DNA from: a gamma proteobacterium endosymbiont of Lamellibrachia anaximandri
GTDB lineage: Bacteria; Pseudomonadota; Gammaproteobacteria; Chromatiales; Chromatiaceae
Reading direction: 5' to 3'
DNA: 39,863 bases
Assembly (NCBI GenBank): GCA_016756835.1
Contig: JAESPE010000026.1
Coordinates: 1-39,863, forward strand
Shown piece by piece: positions 27,488 to 35,704 of this stretch. The position numbers were made by a program, and so were the translations under genes. Positions within the stretch are counted from its first letter, which is position 1. Each line of letters starts with the position of its first letter. The notes under the pieces were generated by a model. The model was given only the letters and a program-made list of their open reading frames with translations, made no database searches and was not told the DNA's origin.

Positions 27488-28111
27488 ATGGCGCAGTTTT
27501 TTCAGATACACCCGGATAACCCTCAGCCGCGTTTGATCCGCCAGGTGGTAAATATCATCCGTCAGGGCGGCTTGGTGATCTATCCGACAGACTCCAGTTA
27601 TGCCTTGGGATGCCAGATCGGAGATAAGGGGGCGATGGAGAAGATTCGACGTATTCGCAAGTTGGATGAGAGCCACAACTTTACGCTTGTGTGCAGGGAT
27701 CTCACTGAGATCTCCAACTATGCCAAGGTGGGCAATCAGGAGTTCAGGCTGCTGAAGACCCTGACACCCGGCCCCTACACTTTTATCCATCAGGCCACAA
27801 AGCAGGTACCCCGCCGGCTGCAGCATGCCAAGAGAAAAACCATCGGTATCCGCGTGCCCGACAACCAGATCGTCAGGGATATGCTCGAAGAGCTGGGAGA
27901 GCCGATCATGAGCACCACTCTGATCCTGCCGGGTGATGAAATGCCGCTCACCGATCCCTATGAGATGCGCCAGATTCTGGATCATGAGGTGGACCTGATC
28001 ATCGATGGGGGTTATTGCGGTTTTGAACCCACCTCTGTGGTGGTGATGACGGAAGAGACGCCGGAAATTGCCAGGGCCGGCAAGGGCGATGTCTCCCTGT
28101 TCGAGGTATAA
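27488..28111 (+). CDS. yciO: YciO, threonylcarbamoyl-AMP synthase family protein
   Basis: A 207-residue cytoplasmic protein of the TsaC/Sua5/YrdC fold. The subgroup is YciO, whose exact role is less clear than that of TsaC in making the t6A modification of tRNA. Visible motifs are GGLVIYPTDSSYALGCQIGD, the conserved KRIR-like MEKIRRIRKLDE, LTPGPYTFI, RKTIGIRVPD, and PIMSTTLILPGDE. The length matches E. coli YciO (206). It lies between RNase AM and a site-2 protease with short gaps (12 and 7 bases), so it is likely part of an operon. Confidence 0.94.
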   Translation: MAQFFQIHPDNPQPRLIRQVVNIIRQGGLVIYPTDSSYALGCQIGDKGAMEKIRRIRKLDESHNFTLVCRDLTEISNYAKVGNQEFRLLKTLTPGPYTFIHQATKQVPRRLQHAKRKTIGIRVPDNQIVRDMLEELGEPIMSTTLILPGDEMPLTDPYEMRQILDHEVDLIIDGGYCGFEPTSVVVMTEETPEIARAGKGDVSLFEV

Positions 28112-28118
28112 TCCGCCG

Positions 28119-28805
28119 ATGGACGAAATCCTATACAAGCTTTCCATTTTTGCGCTGCCCCTGCTGTTTGCCGTCACCGTGCATGAAGCGGCCCACGGCT
28201 GGATGGCGGAGAAGCTGGGAGACGGCACCGCGCGTATGCTCGGGCGGGTGACGCTGAACCCTCTCCGGCACATCGACCCTGTCGGTACAGTGATGGTGCC
28301 GATTGCAGTCTATCTGCTTAGCGGATTTATATTTGGCTGGGCCAAACCGGTGCCCGTCAACTGGAACAATCTGCACAATACCCGGCGGGATGTGGCATTG
28401 GTGTCCCTGGCCGGGCCGGGTGCAAATTTCCTGATGGCCCTGATCTGGGCGCTGCTGATCTATCTGGGATTATGGATTATTAATTCACTTGAATGGGTGG
28501 CGCGTCCATTGATCTACATGGGCGTGGCCGGTGTCCTTTTCAACGCTATTTTAATGGCGCTGAACCTGCTGCCGGTGCCGCCTCTGGATGGTGGTCGCGT
28601 TGTCTATTCACTGTTGCCGCCGAAGATGGCACAGGTCTACTCCCGTCTTGAACCCTATGGTCTGTTTATTGTTGTCCTGCTGTTGGCGACAGGTCTGCTG
28701 GGGATGATTCTCTGGCCCCTGGTCGGCTTGACCATTTCGATCCTGCCGGCAACGGATATTGTGACTCAACTGATCCCCGTCATTCTCAGTCCCGCAAGGA
28801 GTTGA
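28119..28805 (+). CDS. Site-2 protease family membrane metalloprotease (M50)
   Basis: A 228-residue integral membrane zinc protease. The first helix carries the HExxH motif (His22-Glu23-His26 in TVHEAAHGW). It is followed by the family NPLRHIDPVGT loop, further helices, and the second metal motif PPLDGGRVVYSLLP at about residues 150-165. No PDZ domain is present, which marks the short S2P-like group; the substrate is unknown. The ATG at 28119 is chosen over an upstream ATG inside yciO. It ends at a TGA that overlaps the trpS Shine-Dalgarno region, indicating tight coupling with trpS. Confidence 0.92.
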   Translation: MDEILYKLSIFALPLLFAVTVHEAAHGWMAEKLGDGTARMLGRVTLNPLRHIDPVGTVMVPIAVYLLSGFIFGWAKPVPVNWNNLHNTRRDVALVSLAGPGANFLMALIWALLIYLGLWIINSLEWVARPLIYMGVAGVLFNAILMALNLLPVPPLDGGRVVYSLLPPKMAQVYSRLEPYGLFIVVLLLATGLLGMILWPLVGLTISILPATDIVTQLIPVILSPARS

Positions 28806-28807
28806 TC

Positions 28808-30025
28808 TTGAATTCTGTTTCCGCACAGCACTCGCGCGTGCTCTCCGGCATGCGCCCTACCGGACGTCTCCATCTGGGCCACTATCACGGCGTGCTGAAA
28901 AACTGGGTGGAACTCCAGCACGAGCACGAGTGTTTCTTCTTCGTTGCCGACTGGCACGCATTGACCACTCACTATGATGACCCCTCAGTGGTTCCGGCGA
29001 GTGTGCGCGACATGGTGATCGACTGGCTGGCAGCCGGTGTCGATACCGAGAAGGCGACCCTGTTCGTGCAGTCCCACGTGCCGGAACATGCGGAGTTGCA
29101 TCTGCTGCTCTCCATGATTACCCCGCTGGGCTGGCTGGAGCGGGTGCCCAGTTATAAGGATCAGCAGGAGAAGCTGAAAGAGAAGGATCTGGCCACCTAT
29201 GGTTTTCTCGGTTACCCACTGCTGCAGTCTGCGGATATCCTGATCTACAAGGCCGGATATGTTCCGGTGGGCGAGGATCAGGTAGCGCATGTTGAACTGA
29301 CCCGTGAAGTGGCGCGCCGCTTCAACCATATTTACGGGCGTGAGGCCGACTTCGAAGAGAAGGCAGAGCAGGCGAAGAAGAAGATGGGCAAAAAGAACGC
29401 CAAGGCGTTCGATCGATACCGCCGCGCCTATCAGGAGCAGGGTGATCCGGATGCGTTGACCTCGGCCCGCGACCTGCTCGAGTCCCAACAAAACATTACC
29501 GACAGCGACCGGGAACGGCTGTTCGGTTTCCTTGAAGGGGGCGGCAGGATTATCCTGGTGGAGCCCCAGCCCTTGTTGACCAAGGCCTCCAAGATGCCTG
29601 GGCTGGACGGCCAGAAGATGTCCAAGTCCTACGGCAATACCATCTCTCTGCGGGAGAGCCCGGAATCTCTGGAAACCATGCTCAAGCGCATGCCCACCGA
29701 CACCAACCGGGTGCGGCGCACCGATCCTGGCGATCCGGCCAAATGTCCGGTCTGGCAGTTTCACGAGGTCTACTCCAATGCTGAGATAAAGAATTGGGTG
29801 CAGGAGGGGTGCCGCTCTGCTGGAATCGGCTGTCTCGACTGCAAGGCGCCGGTCATCGAATCAGTGCTGGCGGAACTCAGACCGATGCAGGCGAGGGCGG
29901 AGGCGTTCGAGGCACAGCCGGAATTGGTGGACGACATTATCGCTGCAGGCTGTGAAAGGGCACGGGAAGTGGCGAAAGAGACAATGGCAGAGGTACGCCA
30001 GGTCATGTCTCTGGATCGCTTCTGA
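28808..30025 (+). CDS. trpS: Tryptophan-tRNA ligase with insertion and four-Cys motif
   Basis: TrpRS charges tRNA-Trp with tryptophan. The class I signatures are GRLHLGHYHG (HIGH motif) near the N-terminus and GQKMSKSYGN (KMSKS). At 405 residues it is longer than the 334-residue E. coli enzyme because of a charged insertion (about 180-245, with EQAKKKMGKKNAKAF). In the anticodon-binding region, four cysteines (313, 335, 342, 345) make a C-x21-C-x6-C-x2-C pattern like the [4Fe-4S] site of Thermotoga TrpRS. The TTG at 28808 is preferred: AAGGAG lies 6 bases upstream, while the in-frame TTG at 28802 abuts that site. Confidence 0.95.
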   Translation: MNSVSAQHSRVLSGMRPTGRLHLGHYHGVLKNWVELQHEHECFFFVADWHALTTHYDDPSVVPASVRDMVIDWLAAGVDTEKATLFVQSHVPEHAELHLLLSMITPLGWLERVPSYKDQQEKLKEKDLATYGFLGYPLLQSADILIYKAGYVPVGEDQVAHVELTREVARRFNHIYGREADFEEKAEQAKKKMGKKNAKAFDRYRRAYQEQGDPDALTSARDLLESQQNITDSDRERLFGFLEGGGRIILVEPQPLLTKASKMPGLDGQKMSKSYGNTISLRESPESLETMLKRMPTDTNRVRRTDPGDPAKCPVWQFHEVYSNAEIKNWVQEGCRSAGIGCLDCKAPVIESVLAELRPMQARAEAFEAQPELVDDIIAAGCERAREVAKETMAEVRQVMSLDRF

Positions 30026-30038
30026 ACCGGCATTCAAA

Positions 30039-30857
30039 ATGGAGCCCACAGAAACACATCCTCACCACCATCCTGAGCAGGAGGAGATGCCCTTCGCAGT
30101 GGTTCAGGGTGAGCCTTTGGCAACGCCGCCGACGGATCTCTATATCCCGCCGGATGCGCTGGAGGTGTTTCTCGATGCCTTCGAGGGACCACTGGATCTG
30201 CTGCTCTATCTGATCAAACGACAGAACCTGGATATTCTCGACATCCCCGTCGCTGAGATTACCCTGCAGTATGTCCAGTACATCGAGATGATGGAGGATC
30301 TGCGGCTTGAACTGGCTGCGGAATATCTGGTGATGGCAGCGATGCTGGCAGAGATCAAATCCCGTATGTTGCTGCCGCGTCCGGTCAGTGAGGACGACGA
30401 AGGTGAAGACCCTCGGGCGGAACTGGTGCGCCGCCTGCAGGAGTACGAACGCTACAAGCAGGCCGCAGAGGATCTCGATGGCTTGGAGCACATGACCCGC
30501 GATAACTTTCAGGGGCATGCCGAACTGGTCGACCGCCATGTTGAGGCGAGGGACCCTGATGTGGGTCTGAAAGAGGTACTGTTGGCCTTTCGTGACGTGT
30601 TGCATCGGGCGGATATGTTTACCAGCCATCGTGTCGAAAAAGAGGCGCTCTCTGTCAGGGAGAAGATGTCTCTGGTGCTGGAAAAGATCAACGGCGAAAG
30701 TTTTACTGACTTTACCGATCTGTTTGATTTAACCGAGGGCAGGCTGGGCGTGGTGGTCACTTTTCTGGCAGTTCTTGAGTTAATCAAGGGTTCGCTGGTT
30801 GAATTGGTGCAGTCGGAGTCCTTTGCCCCAATTCACATAAAAGCGGTGACATCCTGA
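30039..30857 (+). CDS. scpA: Segregation and condensation protein ScpA
   Basis: ScpA is the kleisin subunit that bridges the SMC heads in bacterial condensin, so it partners Smc (208-3714) and ScpB (next gene). The 272-residue protein has an acidic/His-rich N-terminal tail, the hallmark FEGPLDLLLYLIKRQNLDI, then DIPVAEITLQYVQYIEMM and LAAEYLVMAAMLAEIKSRMLLP. It ends in a winged-helix region (VVVTFLAVLELIKGSLVELVQ) that binds the SMC head. The ATG at 30039 is used; another in-frame ATG at 30087 follows a very close GGAGGAG. It starts 13 bases after trpS and ends 14 bases before scpB. Confidence 0.96.
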   Translation: MEPTETHPHHHPEQEEMPFAVVQGEPLATPPTDLYIPPDALEVFLDAFEGPLDLLLYLIKRQNLDILDIPVAEITLQYVQYIEMMEDLRLELAAEYLVMAAMLAEIKSRMLLPRPVSEDDEGEDPRAELVRRLQEYERYKQAAEDLDGLEHMTRDNFQGHAELVDRHVEARDPDVGLKEVLLAFRDVLHRADMFTSHRVEKEALSVREKMSLVLEKINGESFTDFTDLFDLTEGRLGVVVTFLAVLELIKGSLVELVQSESFAPIHIKAVTS

Positions 30858-30871
30858 GGAAATGAACCAGC

Positions 30872-31672
30872 ATGTCATCTAACGAAACACTGAAGCAGAT
30901 CATTGAAGCTGCGCTGCTGGCGGCAGGCAGACCTTTGAACCTGGATCAGTTACAGGCCCTGTTCGAGAAAGAAGATGAGCCGGAAAAGAAGCGTCTGCGG
31001 GAGATACTCGCCGAACTGACAGAGGACTATCAGGGGCGTGGGATCGAAATCAGAGAGGTCGGCAATGGTTTTCGTATCCAAGTGCGTAGCAAATTCTCTC
31101 CCTGGGTCTCCAAACTCTGGGATGAGCGTCCGCCAAAATACTCCCGTGCACTGCTGGAGACCCTGGCGCTGATCGCCTACCGTCAACCGATCACCCGTGG
31201 AGAGATCGAGGATATTCGTGGCGTCAGTGTCAGCACCAATATCGTCAAGACCCTCACGGAACGGGAGTGGGTGCGAGTGGTGGGCCATCGTGACGTGCCG
31301 GGTAAACCGGCGCTATACGCCACCACCAAAGAGTTTCTCGATTACTTCAACCTGAAGGGACTGAGTGAATTGCCGACGCTGACGGAGATTCGAGACCTCG
31401 ATTCCATCAATCGCGAACTGGAATTGAAAGACCCCGATAAACTGGATGAGGAGCCGACCGAGTCTGAGCAGACGCCAGACGAAGTCATGGATGCTCAACC
31501 GGTGGTGGAAACAGATCAATTGGACGAGAATGAAATCCCGGAAGATGAGTCTGGCCAAAAGAGTGAGCATTCGACGGTATCGGAGACACAAGATACCAGT
31601 GTCGATGCCGAAAAAGATGAATTAGAGCCCGATCAGATTGATCAGGCTGAGACCGGTCGTGTAGATGAGTGA
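30872..31672 (+). CDS. scpB: Segregation and condensation protein ScpB
   Basis: ScpB dimers bind the middle of ScpA and complete the SMC-ScpAB condensin. Residues about 1-185 form two winged-helix domains with the family sequence [54 protein letters not shown] and [16 protein letters not shown] roughly 80-residue acidic tail follows, rich in Glu and Asp and probably disordered, which makes it longer (266 aa) than typical ScpB. It overlaps the start of rluB by 8 bases, so the two are coupled. Confidence 0.96.
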   Translation: MSSNETLKQIIEAALLAAGRPLNLDQLQALFEKEDEPEKKRLREILAELTEDYQGRGIEIREVGNGFRIQVRSKFSPWVSKLWDERPPKYSRALLETLALIAYRQPITRGEIEDIRGVSVSTNIVKTLTEREWVRVVGHRDVPGKPALYATTKEFLDYFNLKGLSELPTLTEIRDLDSINRELELKDPDKLDEEPTESEQTPDEVMDAQPVVETDQLDENEIPEDESGQKSEHSTVSETQDTSVDAEKDELEPDQIDQAETGRVDE

Positions 31673-32675
31673 TAAAAAGATAAATTCAGGTGAGCGCCTG
31701 CAAAAAGTGCTGGCCAATGCCGGCATGGGATCCCGACGTGAGATCGAAGGCTGGATCAGCGCAGGCCGGATCGAGGTCAATGGGGAGACAGCACAGCTTG
31801 GGCAGCGGGTGCAACCGAGTGACCGTATCAAAGTGGATGGACGTCCGGTCTCCAGCAAACGTATGGCTGCTCCCGAACGTGAAGTGATGGTTTACAACAA
31901 ACCGGAAGGGGAGCTGGTTACCCGCAAGGATCCGGAGGGACGCCGCACGGTTTTTGAACATCTGCCGCGACTCAAACATGGCCGCTGGATTCCCGTGGGT
32001 CGCCTCGATCTCAACTCCTCCGGTCTATTGTTGCTGACCACCGATGGCGAACTGGCCAACCGGCTGATGCATCCAAGCCGCCAGGTGGAGCGGGAGTATG
32101 CTGTGCGCGTCATGGGGCAGGTCACCGAGGATCAGCTAAAACAGTTGACGCATGGAGTAGAGCTTGAAGACGGACCCGCGCGATTCGAAGAGATCGTTGA
32201 ATCGGGTGGTGAAGGGATCAACCGCTGGTATCACGTCGTTATCATGGAGGGGCGCCAACGGGAAGTGCGCCGCATGTGGGAAGCGGTTGGGGCGCAGGTC
32301 AATCGCCTGAAGCGCGTACGTTACGGTAGTGTGATGCTCGACAGTGCACTGAAAGTGGGACGTTGGCGCTATCTGAACACACCGGAATTAAATGAACTAC
32401 TGGAAGCAATGGGGCTGGAGCCGGAAAAGCGCCAGCGTGCACCGCGCTCGGGTGGCGATGATCGGTATAGTGGGAAAACATCCAAAGACGGGGCGCGCCA
32501 GCGTCGCGAGGATGGTCCGAAACGTCCCTGGAAAGGTCGTGACAGTGAAGAATTCAAGTCACCACGACGAAGCGAAGACGAAAGCGGCCCATGGAAACGT
32601 AAACCTGGAAAGAAATCCGCACCCACCAAACGTCGTGAGGGAACCTCTGATCCCTGGGGACGTAAAAAACGCTAG
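31665..32675 (+). CDS. rluB: 23S rRNA pseudouridine synthase RluB
   Basis: RluB converts uridine 2605 (E. coli numbering) of 23S rRNA to pseudouridine. The 336-residue protein has an N-terminal S4 RNA-binding domain (about 8-65, [20 protein letters not shown]). The catalytic domain (about 75-245) contains the active Asp in [20 protein letters not shown] and the family's [16 protein letters not shown] roughly 90-residue charged C-terminal tail (basic with Ser, Gly and Arg/Lys) is typical of RluB. It overlaps scpB upstream, and the next gene starts 2 bases after its stop. Confidence 0.95.
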   Translation: MSDKKINSGERLQKVLANAGMGSRREIEGWISAGRIEVNGETAQLGQRVQPSDRIKVDGRPVSSKRMAAPEREVMVYNKPEGELVTRKDPEGRRTVFEHLPRLKHGRWIPVGRLDLNSSGLLLLTTDGELANRLMHPSRQVEREYAVRVMGQVTEDQLKQLTHGVELEDGPARFEEIVESGGEGINRWYHVVIMEGRQREVRRMWEAVGAQVNRLKRVRYGSVMLDSALKVGRWRYLNTPELNELLEAMGLEPEKRQRAPRSGGDDRYSGKTSKDGARQRREDGPKRPWKGRDSEEFKSPRRSEDESGPWKRKPGKKSAPTKRREGTSDPWGRKKR

Positions 32676-32677
32676 CA

Positions 32678-33325
32678 TTGAGACTGTCAAAACAATCACT
32701 CACCCAAATCTTCGATGCCCTGTTGTCGGCATACGGGCAGCAGCACTGGTGGCCTGGAGAGACACCCTTTGAGGTGATGGTCGGGGCGGTGTTGACCCAG
32801 AACACCACTTGGTCGAATGTGGAGCGGGCAATCTGCAATCTCAAGGAGGCAGGGTTGCTCGACGGCCAAAAAATGGCGGAAGCCGATACGCCTCTCCTGG
32901 CACAGCTGATTCGCCCGTCCGGGTATTTCAATATCAAGGCAAAACGGTTGCAGAATCTCTGCAATGCTTTGATCGCAGCAGAAGCACTGGATTCGATGTC
33001 CGATGAGGTGCTGCGGAAGTGGCTGCTCGATATCAATGGTATCGGCCCAGAGACCGCTGACGATATCCTGCTCTATGCTTTTGAACGTCCGTTTTTTGTG
33101 ATCGATGCCTACACCCGCAGACTCTTTTTTCGATTTGGACTGGTATCGGGTGATGAAAGTTATGAGATGCTGCGATCAGAGTTCGAGCAGACGCTGGGTC
33201 CGGATGTCGAGCTGTATAATGAATACCACGCATTGATCGTCCGTCATGCGAAAGAGGCCTGCCGGACCAAACCGTTATGTGAGGTCTGTTGCTTACGTCG
33301 ATCCTGTGGGTGGAAAGATTGGTAG
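32678..33325 (+). CDS. Endonuclease III-like HhH-GPD DNA glycosylase
   Basis: A 215-residue base-excision repair glycosylase of the HhH-GPD superfamily. The helix-hairpin-helix and catalytic region is INGIGPETADDILL with the catalytic Asp in VIDAYTRR. The lysine that gives Nth its AP-lyase activity is replaced by Glu (GPETAD), so it is likely a monofunctional glycosylase, closer to the MagIII/endonuclease III-like group. Four C-terminal cysteines (C-x5-C-x2-C-x5-C) could hold a [4Fe-4S] cluster. The target base is not certain. The start is TTG at 32678, two bases after rluB. The TAG stop is provided by the repeat that begins at 33323. Confidence 0.9.
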   Translation: MRLSKQSLTQIFDALLSAYGQQHWWPGETPFEVMVGAVLTQNTTWSNVERAICNLKEAGLLDGQKMAEADTPLLAQLIRPSGYFNIKAKRLQNLCNALIAAEALDSMSDEVLRKWLLDINGIGPETADDILLYAFERPFFVIDAYTRRLFFRFGLVSGDESYEMLRSEFEQTLGPDVELYNEYHALIVRHAKEACRTKPLCEVCCLRRSCGWKDW

Positions 33326-33402
33326 GCCGGTTCAAGCGTAGTGGAACCGGCAAACAAGGATTGTAGATTTATTGCCTGATCCGCTGCGCTTGATCAGGCC
33401 TA
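33323..33402. repeat. Composite palindromic repeat, copy B
   Basis: Two hairpins face each other: GCCGGTTC/GAACCGGC with loop aagcgtagtg (33326-33351), and GCCTGATC/GATCAGGC with loop cgctgcgctt (33374-33399). The outer ends are TAGGCC and GGCCTA, forming terminal inverted repeats. It belongs to the same family as 7007-7073 and 38972-39058. Its first three bases are the stop codon of the glycosylase gene, and it lies between convergent genes. Confidence 0.88.
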
Positions 33403-33407
33403 CGGGT

Positions 33408-34322
33408 TCATTTTGCGACTGCAACCTGATTACGGCCCCTCTCCTTGGCTTGGTAGAGTGCTTCGTCGGCCCTGATGAAAAGATGTTCACTCTTTTCGTT
33501 GGAATTGAGTGTGGCAATACCAAGACTCATCGTGATGCTCAGCCCCTTTGAACTGGCAAAGACCAGTGCTTCGATATTCTGTCTTATGCGTTCGGCAAGA
33601 AGAAGCGCACCCGCCTGGTCAGTACCACTCAATACAACCGCGAACTCCTCGCCGCCATAGCGGTAGAGTGCATCACTGCTGCGAATAGTGGCTTCGACTG
33701 CCTGGGCCACGCATTTCAGCGCATAGTCTCCAATGGAGTGACCATACTGGTCGTTGACCTTTTTGAAAAAATCGATATCAAGAACGATGAGAGAGAGTTC
33801 AGATCCGTTGCGATGGCCCAGTTCTACCTCCCGGTGGAAATTGCTGTCGAAGGCTGTCCGGTTTTTTACGCCAGTCAGTGAATCAACAAAGGCGGATTGG
33901 ATTGCTTCTCGATAGAGCAGGGCGTTGCGTAGAGGGTAGAGCAGGGTAGTCAGAAGATTCTCCAGCATCTTGGCTTCCGTGTCTTTAAATCGTCTGCTGC
34001 GGCTGAAACCAATATCTCCGAGTGGCTGACCCAGGACCTTAAGACTATAGTTAATGCTATGACGACACTGTTCTCCCGTGGTGATGGCTAATGCTTCATC
34101 CGGTAGTTGGAATGTTGCGCCGTCATATTTGAAATGGGATTTGATGATGTCAAAGAAAAGCTCAATCAGGTTCTCCAGTTCAAGCGTGGTCTGTAGTCTG
34201 GTCGTGAGTTCCACCACCTGAGCAATCTGCTGTCCACCCTCGCTGCTCCGTGCAATGCCCTCGGGTAGAAGAGAAACACCTGATGGAGAGTTGCTTTCTA
34301 AGCTTTGGATGTAACCCGTCAT
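33408..34322 (-). CDS. Diguanylate cyclase (GAF-like plus GGDEF)
   Basis: A 304-residue cytoplasmic enzyme that makes c-di-GMP from two GTP. Residues about 30-135 look like a GAF-type sensor domain (TTLELENLIELFFDII, INYSLKVLGQPLGDIGFSR). The GGDEF domain (about 150-302) has DSLTGVKNR, the metal Asp in LDIDFFKKVND, and the active site GGEEF. The RxxD inhibitory site lies five residues before it (RSSD then ALYRY), so product inhibition is likely. It is the synthesis counterpart to the HD-GYP phosphodiesterase at 22998. There are no membrane segments. It is transcribed from the 34.3-34.6 kb gap. Confidence 0.95.
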   Translation of the reverse strand: MTGYIQSLESNSPSGVSLLPEGIARSSEGGQQIAQVVELTTRLQTTLELENLIELFFDIIKSHFKYDGATFQLPDEALAITTGEQCRHSINYSLKVLGQPLGDIGFSRSRRFKDTEAKMLENLLTTLLYPLRNALLYREAIQSAFVDSLTGVKNRTAFDSNFHREVELGHRNGSELSLIVLDIDFFKKVNDQYGHSIGDYALKCVAQAVEATIRSSDALYRYGGEEFAVVLSGTDQAGALLLAERIRQNIEALVFASSKGLSITMSLGIATLNSNEKSEHLFIRADEALYQAKERGRNQVAVAK

Positions 34323-34616
34323 TTTTCTGACCTGCGTTTTTGTGATTTGTTTTGTCTGTAGCGATTAGCATGCCAAAAAAATAATTGCTAACAAAAACAA
34401 TAGTATATGACATCTGTCTCTTGCTAATGTCAAAAAAGTGCCGCGAATAGGGTACTCGCATTGGGACTATAATTACTTTTACAGGTAATACGTGACACGC
34501 TATCAAACCAATTGACCCGTCATGGATGCGGTTTACAATTGGGTCCGGCTTTTTTGATCTTGTGCGTTTAACATATCGCAGCAGGCATCTTGGCCAACGA
34601 CCATAAGGTACAGATC
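34323..34616. promoter_or_regulatory. Divergent intergenic region
   Basis: This 294-base AT-rich gap lies between the diguanylate cyclase (-) and the thioredoxin-like gene (+). It holds a TATAAT at 34468-34473 (+), without a good -35, and a TATACT-like hexamer on the minus strand near 34403-34410. A CCAATTG/CAATTGG pair (about 34508-34546) before a T-run at about 34553 could be a weak hairpin terminator or an operator. No gene was found inside. Confidence 0.35.
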
Positions 34617-35666
34617 GTGAATTTCTCTCTGATGATTAAATTACTGGGTTGCATTTTACTGGTAAGCACCCCGACATTTGCCGCAGAAAATGAGAATGTG
34701 GCGTTAACCGCCGGACTGATTAATCCTGGTTTTCATGAAAAGCCTGGCTGGTTCCGCCACTCTTTTCTCGATCTGCGGGAGGATGTCGAAGAGGCTGCGG
34801 ATTCCGGTAAACGGATTTTGCTTTTTTTTCATCAGGATGGCTGTCCCTACTGTGCGAAACTGCTGAAAGAAAACTGGTCTCTCAGGCCGCTTGTGGAAAA
34901 GACCCAAGAAAACTTTGAAGTCATCGCAATCAATATTTGGGGTGACCAGGAAGTGACCGATTTGCGGGGGACAGAAACCACCGAGAAGCGTTTTTCTGAA
35001 TCCCTCAAGGTGATGTACACACCGACCTTGGTCTTTCTGGATGAGGCGGGAAGACAGGCTTTGCGTATCAATGGCTACTACCCGCCGCATAAATTCGAGG
35101 CGGCGCTAGACTATGTGGCTGGACATCTTGAGCGCAAGCAACCCTATCGTGACTATCTGGCCAGTGTTCAGCCACAGGCGGTGAGTGGGAAATTGCATCA
35201 GGAGGTTGGTTTTCTGCCACTGCCGTTGGACTTGCGTGCCAAAGCCAGAGCGCGCAATAAGCCCTTATTGGTATTGATGGAGCAGAAAGCCTGTTCCGCT
35301 TGCGATGAATTACACGGTAAAATCATGCGGAAACCGGCAGTCAGAAAAACGCTGGATGCATTCGACATTGCTCTTGTCGATGTCTGGAGTGGAGAGACTT
35401 TGATAACACCTGGAGGCGTGCAACGGACGGTGAGTGAGTGGACGAAAGAACTCGGCATCCAGTATGTACCCAGCATGCTCTTTTTCGATCCGACGGGAAA
35501 AGAGGTGTTTCGCGCGGAGGCGTTTTTGAAAACCTTTCACACTCATGCAGCGATGGATTATGTATCCACTGGCGCCTATCTTAGTCAACCTAATTTCCAA
35601 CGGTATGTGCAATCCAGGGCGGCGGAGATGGAAGCCAAAGGCATCGTCGTCGATCTGATGGAATAG
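34617..35666 (+). CDS. Exported protein with two thioredoxin-like domains
   Basis: A 349-residue periplasmic protein with a short signal peptide (about 5-22, ending TFA-AE). Two thioredoxin folds follow. The first has CPYC at 76-79 (FFHQDGCPYCAKL) and a cis-Pro region YTPTLVF; the second has CSAC at 226-229 and YVPSMLFF. It resembles SoxW-type and related periplasmic thioredoxins that reduce or protect sulfur-pathway or cytochrome-maturation proteins, but no sox genes are adjacent. The GTG at 34617 is chosen because AAGG lies 8 bases upstream; TTG 34590 and ATG 34632 are alternatives. It stands alone, followed by a glycosyltransferase 38 bases downstream. Confidence 0.85.
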   Translation: MNFSLMIKLLGCILLVSTPTFAAENENVALTAGLINPGFHEKPGWFRHSFLDLREDVEEAADSGKRILLFFHQDGCPYCAKLLKENWSLRPLVEKTQENFEVIAINIWGDQEVTDLRGTETTEKRFSESLKVMYTPTLVFLDEAGRQALRINGYYPPHKFEAALDYVAGHLERKQPYRDYLASVQPQAVSGKLHQEVGFLPLPLDLRAKARARNKPLLVLMEQKACSACDELHGKIMRKPAVRKTLDAFDIALVDVWSGETLITPGGVQRTVSEWTKELGIQYVPSMLFFDPTGKEVFRAEAFLKTFHTHAAMDYVSTGAYLSQPNFQRYVQSRAAEMEAKGIVVDLME

Positions 35667-35704
35667 TTTCCAATCTATAAAATAAATCAATAATTAGGAA
35701 GAGT

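Noticed and set aside
34500-34565. Rho-independent terminator before the thioredoxin-like gene
   Set aside because: The CCAATTG/CAATTGG pairing is interrupted and AT-rich; the T-run is not directly attached to the stem. It is kept only as a weak possibility in the intergenic entry.
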